Below the pieces are notes generated by a model that saw nothing but the letters and a program-made list of their open reading frames with translations, was not told where the DNA came from and did no database searches. DNA of 64,000 bases from Branchiostoma floridae. Lineage: Eukaryota; Chordata; Leptocardii; Amphioxiformes; Branchiostomatidae. Each line of letters starts with the position of its first letter. Positions within the stretch are counted from its first letter, which is position 1. Of the stretch, positions 34,401-47,200 are shown piece after piece. The position numbers and the translations under genes are program-made. The stretch spans positions 12,134,886-12,198,885 of the forward strand of contig NC_049996.1 of the NCBI RefSeq assembly GCF_000003815.2. The letters run 5' to 3'.

Positions 34401-37400
34401 GTTTTGTAAACTTTTCCAGTTAGAAAAGAAATGAAGACAAGTTGTAAAGGTCCATCTCAAAACCAAATCACTTCCACAACGTTCTTCCCAATCCAACTTC
34501 CAGCTATCCTGTTCACTAACTAGCTAGCTAATGAACAAACCCTGATGACAACATGACCTACTAAACAGTCTTAAGAAGAAAGGTTTGTAGTTCTTACTAT
34601 CAGTAGCTGGTTGTGTAGGTTTGTCCCCATCACTAGTCTCTGTAGCACCTGGCTTGTTGTCAGATGTAGGCGGAGCACCTGTTGCCATGGTAACCACTTC
34701 AGGGGTGTATCCTAGCAACGCTTGATTGACAGCTTTGAGGAGTGGGTAAGGATGTTCAGCGCAGGTGGTGGCCTTGAAGTCATCAAAGTCCAGAGACCAG
34801 ACCATGGCTCCTCCTAGGCCTCTGTCTCTCAGCCATTCAACCTTAAGATATAAAATGGATTGATAATGATTATAAGTTGCCGAAGAAATGAATGTTGTTT
34901 TCATGCTTTCCTGATGCATTTTCTTTGAATTTTTTTGGCAACACCTCAAGGACGAGTCTAAAAGTACAGTATTGTGCAGTTTGCATGAATTCCAAGATTT
35001 GGACATTGTGTGTTTTAGTCAATGTCTTAGCCTGCATAGTTTTTACTTTGATGGCCTCCAATGATAATACCATTCATAAAAGAGATACTGTTGCATTCCA
35101 GAGATCACAATTGCAATTTGTCTAGCCACTAAATGTTTTCTAGCCATAAATTTACTTACCTCCTAGATTATTGGTTATAAGCTCTGAGGTACGTAATGTT
35201 ATAATCGTACAAGAAAACAAGTTTCTTCATTCAGTATTGGCTTTGGTCTTGGTACACCGTCCATTGACTTCTCTAGCCCAGCTTGATATCATTGCATACA
35301 TATACATACATGTACTACATCATTGCCAGGCTCACTTACCTTTGCTCTTACTGATGTTTCGTCATCATACCCCACCCACAGGTTGTCCTTGTAGGCGTAC
35401 AGTAACTTATCTTGCTCGTTCCACACCCTGGTGCCTCCTGTGTTCAGCATAGTACAGACCTGTACCCAAATACAACAAAATTTGTGATCTCACTGTACAA
35501 TCTGTATAATGACTGGTGTTTTAATCCTCCCTGTTGTCTCTCATTGTCTGAACACTTCTAACATGTAGAATATATGTTGATGCAAAAGCACATGTATACA
35601 AACACTAGACCATAAACAATACCTCGCCTCCTGGAGAATAAGTATATTCTTCCATTGACCCTATGACCTGCAATGTCTGTCAGATAAGCTGTATAAATGA
35701 CTTATTCTACCAACGCTACATCCTGTCACGTCTGCAACTCTAATTTTGTTTCAAGACATGCTCATATATAGCGTAATTGTATGGAATTATCTGTGGAAAC
35801 ACAGGCAGACACACCTCCAACAATTCTTCCATACATGTGTAAGGTAAAATGTACCAATTACGACTACCGAAATAATTAACTACAAAGTGTGCTTTAGCCT
35901 TTGCCATGGGAAGACTTACCTCATAGTAGGACATGACACCAGCTTCTCTTGTGTAAGTCTGTGCCGGTCCCCGGCCTGTGATTGGTGCATTCACTCCAGT
36001 GTTGCTAGGAGACGACAGGGTGAATGACCTCCCGTAAAGAGGAATCCCCAGCACCAGCTTAGAGGGAGGGGCACCGTCACTGATCCACCTGTCCACCGCC
36101 CAGGCCTGTGGAGGGGGTGGAGGATTAGCAGGGGCGTCACACAGGTAAAGCAGGGGTGTAGAAACATGTACTTATGGGCCACGGTAGTGACGAATCAAGT
36201 GTAAACCTCACCCAGTCATGCACGGCAAATATAGATAAATGAAAACTCTCTCGCGAAGGGTTGTTTATTGTAGAGCATAAGCACTTCATTAAATTAAGTA
36301 ATGAAATTGTAAAAGCCCTTTAGAATTGATATCAATCATTGTCGGCACTCCTTAATTTACCATTAAGCATTACCAGGATCCCAACTTGAACTTGCATGGT
36401 GACCATACTATAAAAATTATGCTATCAATACATGTACAATTGCTTTATTTTTTCTTCTTTAGAATGTTCTAAAATGCTATAATCATAATGCGTAGTTCTG
36501 GTGCACTCACGGCGTTGAGAGTCGCGTCGTCCCCCGTCTCAGTAGGCAGGGCCTGCAGCAGGCTGTGGTGTCCCGTGCCGGTGTCTCCGCCCGTGCCGCG
36601 GAAGTCATACGCCATCAGGTTAATGAAGTCTAGATACCTGTTGTAATGTTAAATCAAACAAAATAATGAGCATTTCACTCACAACAGCGGTTGTCTATGC
36701 TTTGATTTTGAATAATCTATAAATGAAAATAACACGTATACGATAGATGAGCCTTTACATAGTCACATACCAGCTATGCAGATACAGATACTTTCAAAAG
36801 ATTTTTTTACAGAGAAAAACGTCTGAATTTATCTTATACAGATATAGGTTGGATCAGGACCATACGTTTTTACTCCAAAGACACGCACTTGTCATAAAAT
36901 AATAACGTCAAATTCACATTTTATACGTTTCCCTGTAGTTTATTGGTCAGTCAAGAATTACCTTAAAATATTTGTGTTTCTTCTTTTAATATGCGACAAC
37001 TAAGCGTAGAAACACACCTTAATGGCTCTTAAGAGCCTTACGGTAGATGTTTTACCTTGCTAGAGTCGGGATGTCATACCCCGCCTCTATGTGCGTCTTC
37101 CCTGCAGAGACGGCAGCGCTCAGCAGGAGTCTCTCTTTTCCCGCCGGGACGACTTCAGCGTCGTAAGCCTCGCGCAGTTCCTGGGGAATCACAATTTGGA
37201 ATCTTTATGTACGAAGGCCGAAGTCTACACTGTGAACTTTTTCGCGCAGAGGATGCAGAAAACCTCTCCATAACACAGTGCCTCTGCGTAACATTGCCTC
37301 TGCGTAACACTTTTACACATGAATACAGTACGATATTGTTCCGAGGTTGGCAAAATATCCTTGAGAATTCGTTTCTTGCACTAGTTAGCAAACCCGTCAG

Positions 37401-39652
37401 CATCCGAAGGCCGAAGATACGCTTTAAAATTGTCGAGGTAGCTTTTTTTCTGGTAATGCTTGTGTTAGATTAAACTTCAGTTTAAGATAATAAGCTACGC
37501 CTTGTTTGGGAGGATATTCTTTCACTCCACACGAGTTGCTACTTAATTGAAATAACTATACACTGTCGCCTACCTGTACGAGAAGCGCAAAATTTGTCTT
37601 GTCCTCTGCATGAGGGTACTCCCAGTCTAGGTCAAGGCCATCAAAGCCTCGTTCTCGTAAATACGTGATGGACGTTTCTATGAACGTCCTTCTATTGGCT
37701 GCTGATGACGTCATGTCCTTGAAGGGCTGTGTGCCGAAGTTCCATCCTCCAACCGCGAGGAGGCTCTTGGGAGTGGGACCGTTATTTTGACTAAGCCTGG
37801 TCATGAACCTAAAAGTCATAGGAAAGTCGCAGAAATCCTTATTCTCTATGCGTTTCCAGTCTTTCATAACAAAATCTGTTTTTGTGCGATGACTTTGAAT
37901 GACACACTGTATATACATGGTTAATCTTTGCTCAAAAACGTTTAAATTGCAACTGTAACACATCTACTTCAATATCGTTAGCATCAAAGAGTTAAGTTTT
38001 CAAGTCATGATCAGCCTTTTCACAAAAAGCACGCATCTTCTAAAACGTTCGGTAAATCTATTGTTGTACATTTGTACATGTACCACAAAACCTAGACACA
38101 TTAAACGGTGAAAAATGACGAAGATTTCAATGTGTATTTTCCACACCTTGCGTTTGAAGCGCATTCTTTTGAAGATGCCACAACCACGGTGCCGCAACGC
38201 CACCATGCAGTTCCAGACTTCTTTGCACTCAAACGTTGACATGTACTTAACTTTGCTTGTGTTTAACGATAGAATATTACCTTCAAATAATTCCTACCTT
38301 TCGTACATCCCCGTGCTCCATTCTGTGTTGTCATCGTTCCACTCGAAAGGCGCGAGTTGGTGATTCACCATCTTGGCGAAGGCATAGATGACGTGTGTGC
38401 AGAGGGCGGGGTCAATGTCCTCTGGGTAGTACTTCCATGGCGTAGGTCTATACTGGGCCCAGTTCGTGTAGTAACAAACCACTTTGTATTCGGCTCCTGA
38501 AAATGATTATATGCTCACTGTGTATATTTTTGTATAATCGTCTATGTTGAATAATAATTATCATGGTTAAACATAATCCGGAACTACTGTATCTTAATGT
38601 CTTTTACGATACAACCAACATCGTTAAAAGTCAAAAGTCGCGCAACTTTTGTTCCCTTTGTCACTCCGGGATCTATTTTCCTTCTCTCAAAAATAGCCCT
38701 TCCCTTTCTTTTCAGTGCAGACTTTTCATCGCCCTTTGTCCATCGTTTATCCTTCTTGGCCTGCCATTTAAAGCCATAACGGTCTGGCCATTGTTTGACC
38801 AAACACTTCAACAATACTAGCCCCTATAAAACGTGTTGACTGTGGTCTTAATGACTTTCAGCTGTATCAATGCTATTTGAGTTACCAGTTACAATCAAAG
38901 AGTTTTAAATAGCACTGGAAGGAATAGGGAAAAGTCTGTTTAACGCTCTTTACCATATCCATTTAATATCGTATAGTAGAGTCGACGCACAATATTTCAC
39001 TGTTTGTCTGGCATGCAATGAAAATCACTACAAAATCGAGGTCACTACAAATAGCTTATGATCTGTTCCCTCTGTATTGCACCCTATAAAACGCACAGTG
39101 AGACTTATATAAACAATTACGTTACTCATAAGTGTTTACGTGGTAAACTGTACAAATACAGCCAAAATTTAGCCAAACACAATAATGTACGGATCTTCTT
39201 GTTTCTTTTTCACTTCCTCTCTTTCTGTGAACAGAAGTTCTAAAGTATCATATAGATAATACAGTGTAACATGTACTAGTTATGTGTTGTATGCTTCCCT
39301 CCCTACCACCTTGTAACACTATACGCATAAGGAAGTAACCTAACTATCGTACCGTGACCGCATTTAAAGTCGCACACGAGGAAGTTTCAACTAAGTCTTG
39401 TATCCCTTTTTCACTTCCCTTTAAAATCATTTCTACACACTAGTACTAATTCAGTCGAAAAAGTCTGTTCAGAATATACACTAAACATTTGAAATTAAGC
39501 CATGGTACTTAACGATCTAACGGTAGTCTAACTCCCCTCCCTCCTAGGTCCTTAATCAAATATTATCAACGCTCATTGAACTGTTAAAAACAGCACATAC
39601 CTTTACAAGTTGCCATCACGGCAAGCAGCGTCAAAAATACAACTCTTCGCAT
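31465..39652 (-). CDS. Membrane-anchored GH18 chitinase with proline-rich cytoplasmic tail
   Basis: Ten exons on the minus strand: 39652-39601, 38496-38298, 37808-37574, 37180-37056, 36637-36511, 36105-35920, 35459-35340, 34841-34598, 33088-32959 and 32185-31465. All phases agree, giving 712 residues. Residues 1-17 are a signal peptide ([17 protein letters not shown]). The GH18 barrel follows, with [36 protein letters not shown] (D140, D143, D145 and catalytic E147 all present), NLMAYDF and [12 protein letters not shown]. After a short Thr/Pro/Ser stalk comes one membrane helix (about residues 432-456, [20 protein letters not shown]) and a basic stop-transfer stretch. The tail of about 255 residues holds PPPKP and RPPRPP SH3-type ligands, PPKY (a WW-domain PPxY motif) and a C-terminal TEI that fits a class I PDZ ligand. 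Chitin cleavage at the cell surface is well supported. Signalling by the tail is inference. Confidence 0.9.
32200..32950. other. Chitinase intron 9
   Basis: No exon was recognised. The minus-strand open frame at 32674-32889 has no splice support and is not called. Confidence 0.5.
33628..33736 (-). pseudogene. Intronic duplicate of the chitinase exon-8 end (possible alternative exon)
   Basis: On the minus strand this 109-bp piece copies the end of exon 8 (34598 to about 34706), from GTGGTTACCATG through ACACCTACACAACC to the GTAAG donor. It stays open in the matching frame ([16 protein letters not shown], then PTQPTKE). An AG at 33712-33713 would give an exon 33711-33628 of 84 bp, phase 1 at both ends, inserting 28 residues in the stalk. 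The acceptor is weak, so it may be only a relic. Confidence 0.6.
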
Positions 39653-40349
39653 GTCCCTAGAAAAGTTCAACCTCGTTATAAATCCATATGGCTCGGTTTT
39701 AGGAAAATAATTTAAGACAGCGCTTTGCTAAAGACCCCTCGCTGGCTGTAACGGAAATTGTGTCGCACGCATTCAGCCGTTGACAGGTGGACAAAGGTGC
39801 GTTATTGTGTGGGGTGAACTTTGAACCCTTCGTCATTGTGTGACCGTAAACCAATACGTCATGCCTCCAGACGGCTGGGATTGTGAAACTAACGGGAGGA
39901 AAGATTTTCAACCCCAAACCAAAAAATAATACCTCTTTAGATTAGAATTCGAAGAAAATACTCACATACAGAAGGAATTTGATTCCAACTAACACAAAAC
40001 CGCTATTCTGTCTTGCAATTCTGAGCAATATTCTTATTTGAGGTCGAATTTTACCAATTAGTATACCATTTTTCTCAGCAGATGTATATGTAGTTAAGCA
40101 AACATACCTCCTGCTTTTGAGTTTAATGAAGAAAGTTTGAGCCGTCACGTAAGCTAAGCACACATACAGTCATTCTGTTGTGGCGCAGTTAAGAACGATA
40201 GATGTAGATAACATACAGGCTGGGAGAATGTGCAAACATGGGGGGATCGTAGTCCAGAATTAGCCCAATAAGGGAAACTGTATGTACATTCATACTCGCA
40301 CCATCAGACCATGTACAAATTGTTTAAGTGACGTAATACATTGCATACA

Positions 40350-40530
40350 ACATAAGCGATGCGATTTCAACTGCATGTCCTTGATTTTCAAGCAGGCTGT
40401 GACAGAACCAACCGCCGACAAGAATCTAAAACAGCATTTTTCCTTATCAGGACAGCTGAATTTTGTACGATAAATGCACGGCTATATTCCAAGAAGGTCC
40501 TTCGTTTGCAATCGCACGACAACAGATATA
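40350..40530 (+). repeat. About 200-bp inverted-end repeat, copy a
   Basis: It shares CAGGCTGTGACAGAACCAAC, CCGACAAGAATCTAA and CAATCGCACGAC in order with copies at 41423, 42384 and 44436. Its open frames are fragments. Confidence 0.7.
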
Positions 40531-41422
40531 TAATCGTGGGAAATTTCGGCATTTTTTTCTCGGGACCAGCTCACGAACGCATCCATGGCGCACGACCCAT
40601 GGATGTATGATCATAGCAAACGTGATGCCATTGTAAAGTATGATAAAGAAGTTTCATATGATACATAATACTATAAAATCAACAAAGTAAAGGTATATGA
40701 TCGACCGAAATCAAATCTACAAACTTTTGTGTAATTACAAGTTTAACAATTAGTAACTTTAACCATTTAATTTATTTACATTAAGATGGAAACATAGATA
40801 ACAACAACGTTCAGAAACAAATAAGATATGGTTGCGTTCATTCTGATCTCGAAGAGTTTATTTAACCTCCTTGGTTATAAGTTGCTAGGTCTTGTGAAAA
40901 TCTCAACCAATGCAGCGAGCGTAATTTCAGGGAGTCTGAACATTGCTACTTGACACCCAATGAACTGAACTGAACACGCCTAAGTAATACTTGCTCTTAA
41001 GCCCCTCTGGCTAGTTCTAGTAAACGCCAGCGACAGTGAACAAAGAATAATGTCATAGAAAGGTTAGTTCGACCCACCGGTCGTCTTGACATGAAATATA
41101 TCATGTGCATCCGATATGTCGTTTTCTACCATTTGACAAACTTGTTTCACGACGTATACAGTACCATCACATTCCAGGGCGTGGTTTCATTTTGTGCATA
41201 AACTATGTCAAATGCCATCGTTAAAGGTGATGTGATAAAGACATATTCCCATTACTCCATTTGAAATACATTATAGAGGAAATTGCTAAACTTTACTTCC
41301 AACACCGCAAAATATAGGGACTTACCCTCTACATTTTTTTTAAAATACCATGACGTTGAATGTTACTAGAGCATATATAGTTTGCTAAATCGATTGAAAA
41401 TGTTGTGGTTTGTGTAGGGTGC

Positions 41423-41622
41423 GTCAAATTTGTCGTAAGCCGTCGAACGATTTTGATGAGTTTTCAAAGAAAGAGGCTGTACATGTTACAAAATCGACAG
41501 CCGACAAGAATTTGAGACAAGCTTTTCCACAACAAGACAGCTGACATTCAAAGGACGCATTACGTGTGTCCTGAAATGCACCCCGCTTGAGATCGTATGA
41601 CAATCGCACGACTGATGTGACC
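41423..41622 (+). repeat. About 200-bp inverted-end repeat, copy b
   Basis: CGTCGAACGATT at the left end and GATCGTATGAC/CAATCGCACGAC at the right end form imperfect inverted termini. The middle carries CCGACAAGAATTTGAGACA. Confidence 0.75.
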
Positions 41623-42383
41623 TTTGTATTTTCTGTCATTCAGATTGAAAGGTTACGATAGGATGAAAGATATCAAAATACTAATACCGCAAAGGATAAT
41701 ACTAATACTATTATCGCAAAGGATAATAGAATTAGATGATATTTTCAGATCTTGATTCTAATAGAATGATTTTGATAATTGCTGTGTAAATGCTGCTGTG
41801 ACGAGGAGTTTGACCCATAAAGGTCACACACACAGTTCATCAGTGTCAAACTGTATGTTGTCACTTCGGACGATCCCATTCATACAAAAGCACCATATCG
41901 GGGGGCAGAGATTGTTTGTCCGATATCTGTCACCCTGATGACCCATAGGCTCCCTAGCAGGGTCTTTGGGATTATTTCAATTAAACTTTCTTTCTGCTGA
42001 AAACGTACTATAGTTTGATTGCATTCTAGTGACTAGGGTTTTCTACAACATTCTCCAAAATGGCAGTCACTAGAATACGGTTAGGGTTCGATTTGAACAA
42101 TAACAGAAGAAAAATGTCAATATTGAAAGGCCCGTCGCAGAGCCTGATTAGGGGGTTAAATGACCCTTAGGCATTATCTAACATGTATTTTACGGCTTAA
42201 AACATGGCGATTGAGCATTCTTTGAGTATAGTCATGTAATCAGGTAAGTAGGTAGCTAGTATAGGTTCAAGTTTGTTTGCGGAGAGTTTGATGCTTTGAA
42301 GTTTGATATGTTCATTATCTATGAACACCGGCAATAAATCGTGCGCTTGGGTACTGAATTATCCTTGTTGATATTTGTTATAG

Positions 42384-42583
42384 GCTGTTGTACGATTTTT
42401 ATGCGATAATCGTAGTATTTCGAATTCTACACAGGCTGTGACAGAAACAAACGCTTGCAAAGTTCTAAGACAGCCATGCTCGATTAAGAAGAAAATTGGA
42501 TTTGCACCACACATGCACGACGATCCACAGACTGCCCTTAATTTCCGATCATACGACTATCGTACGAGGTTATGTGACATTTG
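42384..42583 (+). repeat. About 200-bp inverted-end repeat, copy c
   Basis: GTTGTACGATT at the left and CATACGACTATCGTACGA at the right frame the shared middle CAGGCTGTGACAGAA. It is the most diverged copy. Confidence 0.7.
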
Positions 42584-43450
42584 TCCTAAATAAAAGTTTA
42601 CCTGGAGACTTCAATGTCTTCGAGTTCATAACGTTGAGTGACCATATGCTGGCTATAGTAGTGCATTTGATTGGAATGTTGCGACGAATAATAGACTATC
42701 ATTGCTCCAAGCGACGATTATTGTTCAGGTGAAAGACCTTTTCACGCCCTTTGCATTATGCCTGGACGACAAATAAGGGACCGTCCTGTAATAATCGTGC
42801 ACGTGTGAGGCGATCCTGAGTTACTGTTGTTTCCACAGATACATCATATTTTATTGTGCACGTTTCCTCCCTCTTAATCATGGTGGAAAAGAATGTCAAG
42901 AAAATGACTGTTTGCTACATTCTCAGAAACAATTTAAAGTTGACGTTCTGTAACACCTCTATACGTTGTTTTCTCGGGGCCATTGAGCCACATAAACATC
43001 TTTCGCATATGCGTAAGGTGGAGAGAAAGAAGATTTGCGTTCCAAACGCGAATGACTACATGTGAAAAACACGGTGTTGGTTGAGTTAGAGAATTGAAGA
43101 CCTGTATAGCAAGCTCTTACGGACTAACTACATGTCATGGCGAAAATGCACAGTGTACAGTGGTATAAGGATTGTTATGTACTGGTATGAACAGGTTCAA
43201 CTTTCCCAGTTACTGGTTAATGCAGCTGTAAATGTAAGAACATGTTAAGAGTCACGACAGGTAGAGCGATGCTTCATCGGTCCTTGGTTACCGCTCAATG
43301 CAACAGAATTAAGATGTCTACAAGACAGCGCTATTAATAGCGTTGCCATTCAGACGTCAATCATTTATTTACACCAGGTCATTTACTGTAAATTCAAAAT
43401 ACAGAATGTTTTTCTTTCCGAAGTTTGTATAAAATGCCTTTCCAGTTCGC

Positions 43451-43660
43451 AGCCGTAGTTTCCGATTTCAAGAAAGCCTTCGATCTATCATGTACCTGAA
43501 TAAATATATTGATTTCGACAATGCATTCAGCCCCTCTTTGTTTGGTTTGACATTAAAGAAACAAAAGAAAATGTCCTTCAATCTAGGATACCTATGCAAT
43601 CAACAGCGAGGACCCGTAGTTCCCGATTTCAAGAAAGTCTTCGAAGTAGCGTCCCCTCGT
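43451..43660 (+). repeat. Local ~45-bp duplication
   Basis: CCGTAGTT-CCGATTTCAAGAAAG-CTTCGA occurs near 43451 and again near 43609, about 158 bp apart. The short open frame over the second copy is not supported as coding. Confidence 0.6.
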
Positions 43661-44215
43661 ATGTACTGATCATGAAAATGCTTTCGTCTCTTAAGTATAC
43701 TTTGTATAGCATACAAACAACAAAAACAACAAAAAAGAGTTTCTTCCATCCTTGCTTGCGTACTTGCTTAAGGCGAGTCCGGCATCCAGGTCACCTCTAT
43801 ATGCATTATTTAAGACGCTTAGCAGGCCAGTATCCCTAGGGAGGTTTGATACATACCTGTCCTATCCAGGGGTGGGCGGAGCTACTTTATATACAGCACC
43901 TGCTGCGTTCAAAATACAAATAAACAAGACAAGTGCAAACACACCTCCATACAACACTATGAACAATACGCTGACTTGTACTGAAATTGGCCGTATACAA
44001 CATAAAATACTGAAAGAGAGTCGTTTAAATCGAGTCGTTTATGACATAGACTTACATTATTATCTGTGTATAATGATTCCCCCCTCCAGTACTAACGCTA
44101 TCACACCTGCCTGCACAACAAAGAGTGGGGCCATTCGGACGGCCGAATGTAGTAGGGACGGAGGGTGATTTCTTTTCTTTGAATTTCAACCAAGGAGCGG
44201 AGAATCGCTGCTAAG

Positions 44216-47200
44216 ATGTCGATACGATCCAAGGACAAGAACAAAGTCGTCACAAAGTACGTCTTAGGGGGCAGCACGACGAGCAGCGTCTCCAAGACGT
44301 CGACGAAGGTGAGATCATGTTTCCGTTGCTACCTGGGAACACTTTCACTACAAGCGATCTGGGCAGATAGTAGTGTATAAAAGGAAAAGTGAGAATGCTT
44401 TTTTGCGCATTACTAGTATCAGGTCGCGGTAACATTCGTAGTAGGCCGTCGTACGATGTCAATGCCGCAGAGGATTCAAGCAGATTGTGACGGGACCAAC
44501 CACCGACAAGAATCTAAGATAGCTTTTTCTGTAACAAGAAAGCAACATTCTGTACAATACAAGCACGACTATCCAGTTTGCGATTGCACGACGATCGTGC
44601 GACAAATTTGACAGAGCCCTAGCTGTTGCGACAGGCCATCGTTGTAGACTGTTCCCCTGCAGATAGACACAAAAAATAAATGACTGTTTTACTCTGTAAA
44701 TTTAAAGACAAGGGAGTAAAACTAACGATAATCTCGAAACTTGAAGATTATATTACATATCAAGTAATGATGACTCTCCCTAAACCTGGTTGTTGAGAGT
44801 GCAAAGTCAACACAAATTGCTAGAAGTTAGAGGATTACTGCTGTATTATATACAGCTGCATGCACTGTCTTATCTGACCTCCGCATTTGACCCGACGCCA
44901 TTAAAAATGGCTTTGCTGGGTCAAACTGAAAGAATCAGTCTCCGGAATTTGTTTTCAAATCTCTTCTTATGATTATACAATAACTGTGTAGATAAAGTTT
45001 CCTTCGTGTCAAAACTGCGTGCATGTGTTTGTCTGTTCATGTGGGGGAAAACAAGGCATCATTGTTGACAACTTTGACCTTTTGTATTCATCATTGTTAT
45101 TTCTGCTCGAATAACAATTACAAAAGTCACCCACATTCCCAACTTTAGATATAACATCTATGACTTTAATCATTAAGCCTACGAAAAAGTAGTATTTGTT
45201 GGAAATGTCACACTAGCTAGCTTGAAGTGGGTGTGTCACATTGTTGTCTGCGGTAAATCATCTTACAGTCGTTATTTACTTCTGTTTACGACTGTTTGGG
45301 TCTATATAGCGACCACTTCTTATCTGTACACATAAGTATACTTCTAAGTTGATTCTAGAGATCAAGAGGAATTTTCACTTTCGTTTTCTTGGGCTATGTG
45401 TGTGTTTATATGACAAAAAGCAGTGAAAGTGTGACGAGGGTAACACAGTGTCTGGCATTCGCCTAAGGCACTGCCGAATTCCAGTCATATCTGGGACACA
45501 CGAAAACAATGTGATTTGTGAGTATACTAGTATACATGGTGACCAGTTTTCTGCCATATGACAAAATATTAGCGTAGTAACCATTTAATTAGATACAACA
45601 GCCATTTCTGTTTTATAGTTCAGGTATGGTTGAAGAGATTTTTATAGGTAATATCCCTCAAGGAGTTTTTAGAACGTTGTTTACCAAACAATAGGCCGCC
45701 ATTTTCACAACACAATATGTCTTCTCTTTTCCAGTCTAACACATTGTGCGATCTAAATATCGCGAAGTGAAGTTTTCTCGTAAAGCTCTATGTAATAAAT
45801 GCTATCCCACACGCAATACAGTTATGTAAGGACCCTTTAAAGACCATCCACGTTAATGAAGGGTTTATTTGTTGTGTAAAGACCCGAGACCGGTAAATAA
45901 AGGGCTAGATTGTGTCACGCAGAGCACATAAATTCGCGTGAAGCCAGTCACGCTTATGCTGGATTTATGGATAAATTCTCGTCCGACTTGTTCCGTGAGA
46001 GAGGCTGTTTTTTCTAGAACCACAAGGTAGAAAGGAAAACGAGTTAGAAGACGCATCCTGATAGATTTAGGTATTGGCGGCTAATTGACCAATGTCACTA
46101 ATGGAGATCAAAATAATACCAAACTGGCAAACAAAACAAAACAAAACAAAACTTACCTACTGACCCTCGGACATGCCACAGATGAGGTCAAATAAGCTGG
46201 TGGATTTGTCAAATAGCATGCTATGAATACTGACCAAGCATTGCTTAAATACAGCTATTTTGCAGAGTATCCAAGATTACAATTCGACAAATACTAGTTC
46301 ATATGGTTTTCTAAATTGTAGTCATTTCAACACTCTGGGCCTTGAAAAGTATGACGACCTCTTTTTCATCTTCCTCCTTATCAAAGTCGATGCAATACAG
46401 GAATGATTCATACAAAACACATTGTCTAATGATATCTTTTGTTCATCTTTAGATGACGTCTTCATCCAGTAGTAAGTCATCCAGCAGTACCCGCGTGACG
46501 ACCATGTCCAGCCAATCCACCAGCTCCAGCGCGTCTTCATCCGGTAGTAAGTCATCTAGCGGCACCCGCGTAACGACAATGTCTAGCCAGTCCACCGGGT
46601 CCAGCGCGTTTCGCTTCGGCAGTACAGGCAGCACACCCCCGACGAGCCCACTGTCAAGCCCCGCTACACCTCGGCGAGGCCTCTCGCGTAGTTCCTCCAG
46701 CTCCTCCAGGTCCCGATCATTGTCGAGTTCCAGCACGGAGAGAAGGTCTATCATCAGCCCGCTGTCGAGCCCCGTCACCCCGAGGAGAGCAACTGCGGGT
46801 TCCCTGTCAGGCCCCATGGTGAAGTACTCGCCCCCCAGTCCTCAGCCAAGCCCTACTCTAACCAGGCGCATGGAGCGGTCTTCTTCAATGGAACGCCTCG
46901 GCAGCCGTTTGACATCCACGCCGATCTCAGCACTCATGAAGAACGGGCAACCCGCTCCAGGCGCGACAGCCGCCGCGTTCCTAGCATCATCACAGAAAAC
47001 GTCACCGATATCTCGCGATTCTAAGGTGACAACAGTCAGCAAAACAAGCTCATCTCTCTCCCAACAAGGTGCTTCATCAGCAAAACAGAGTCTGGCTGCA
47101 AAAACTTCAGTTGTTTCTGGTAAAACGTCGGCTACCGCTGGAACAAAACAAGAGAAAACAGCAGCCAGCACAAAATCTACATCCTTAACTACCATGAAGT

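Larger units (their letters stand above)
39660..44215. other. Intergenic region rich in a ~200-bp repeat
   Basis: This lies between the divergent chitinase and Ser-rich genes and must contain both promoters. Apart from four copies of one repeat and a small local duplication at 43451/43609, nothing recognisable is seen. Confidence 0.5.
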
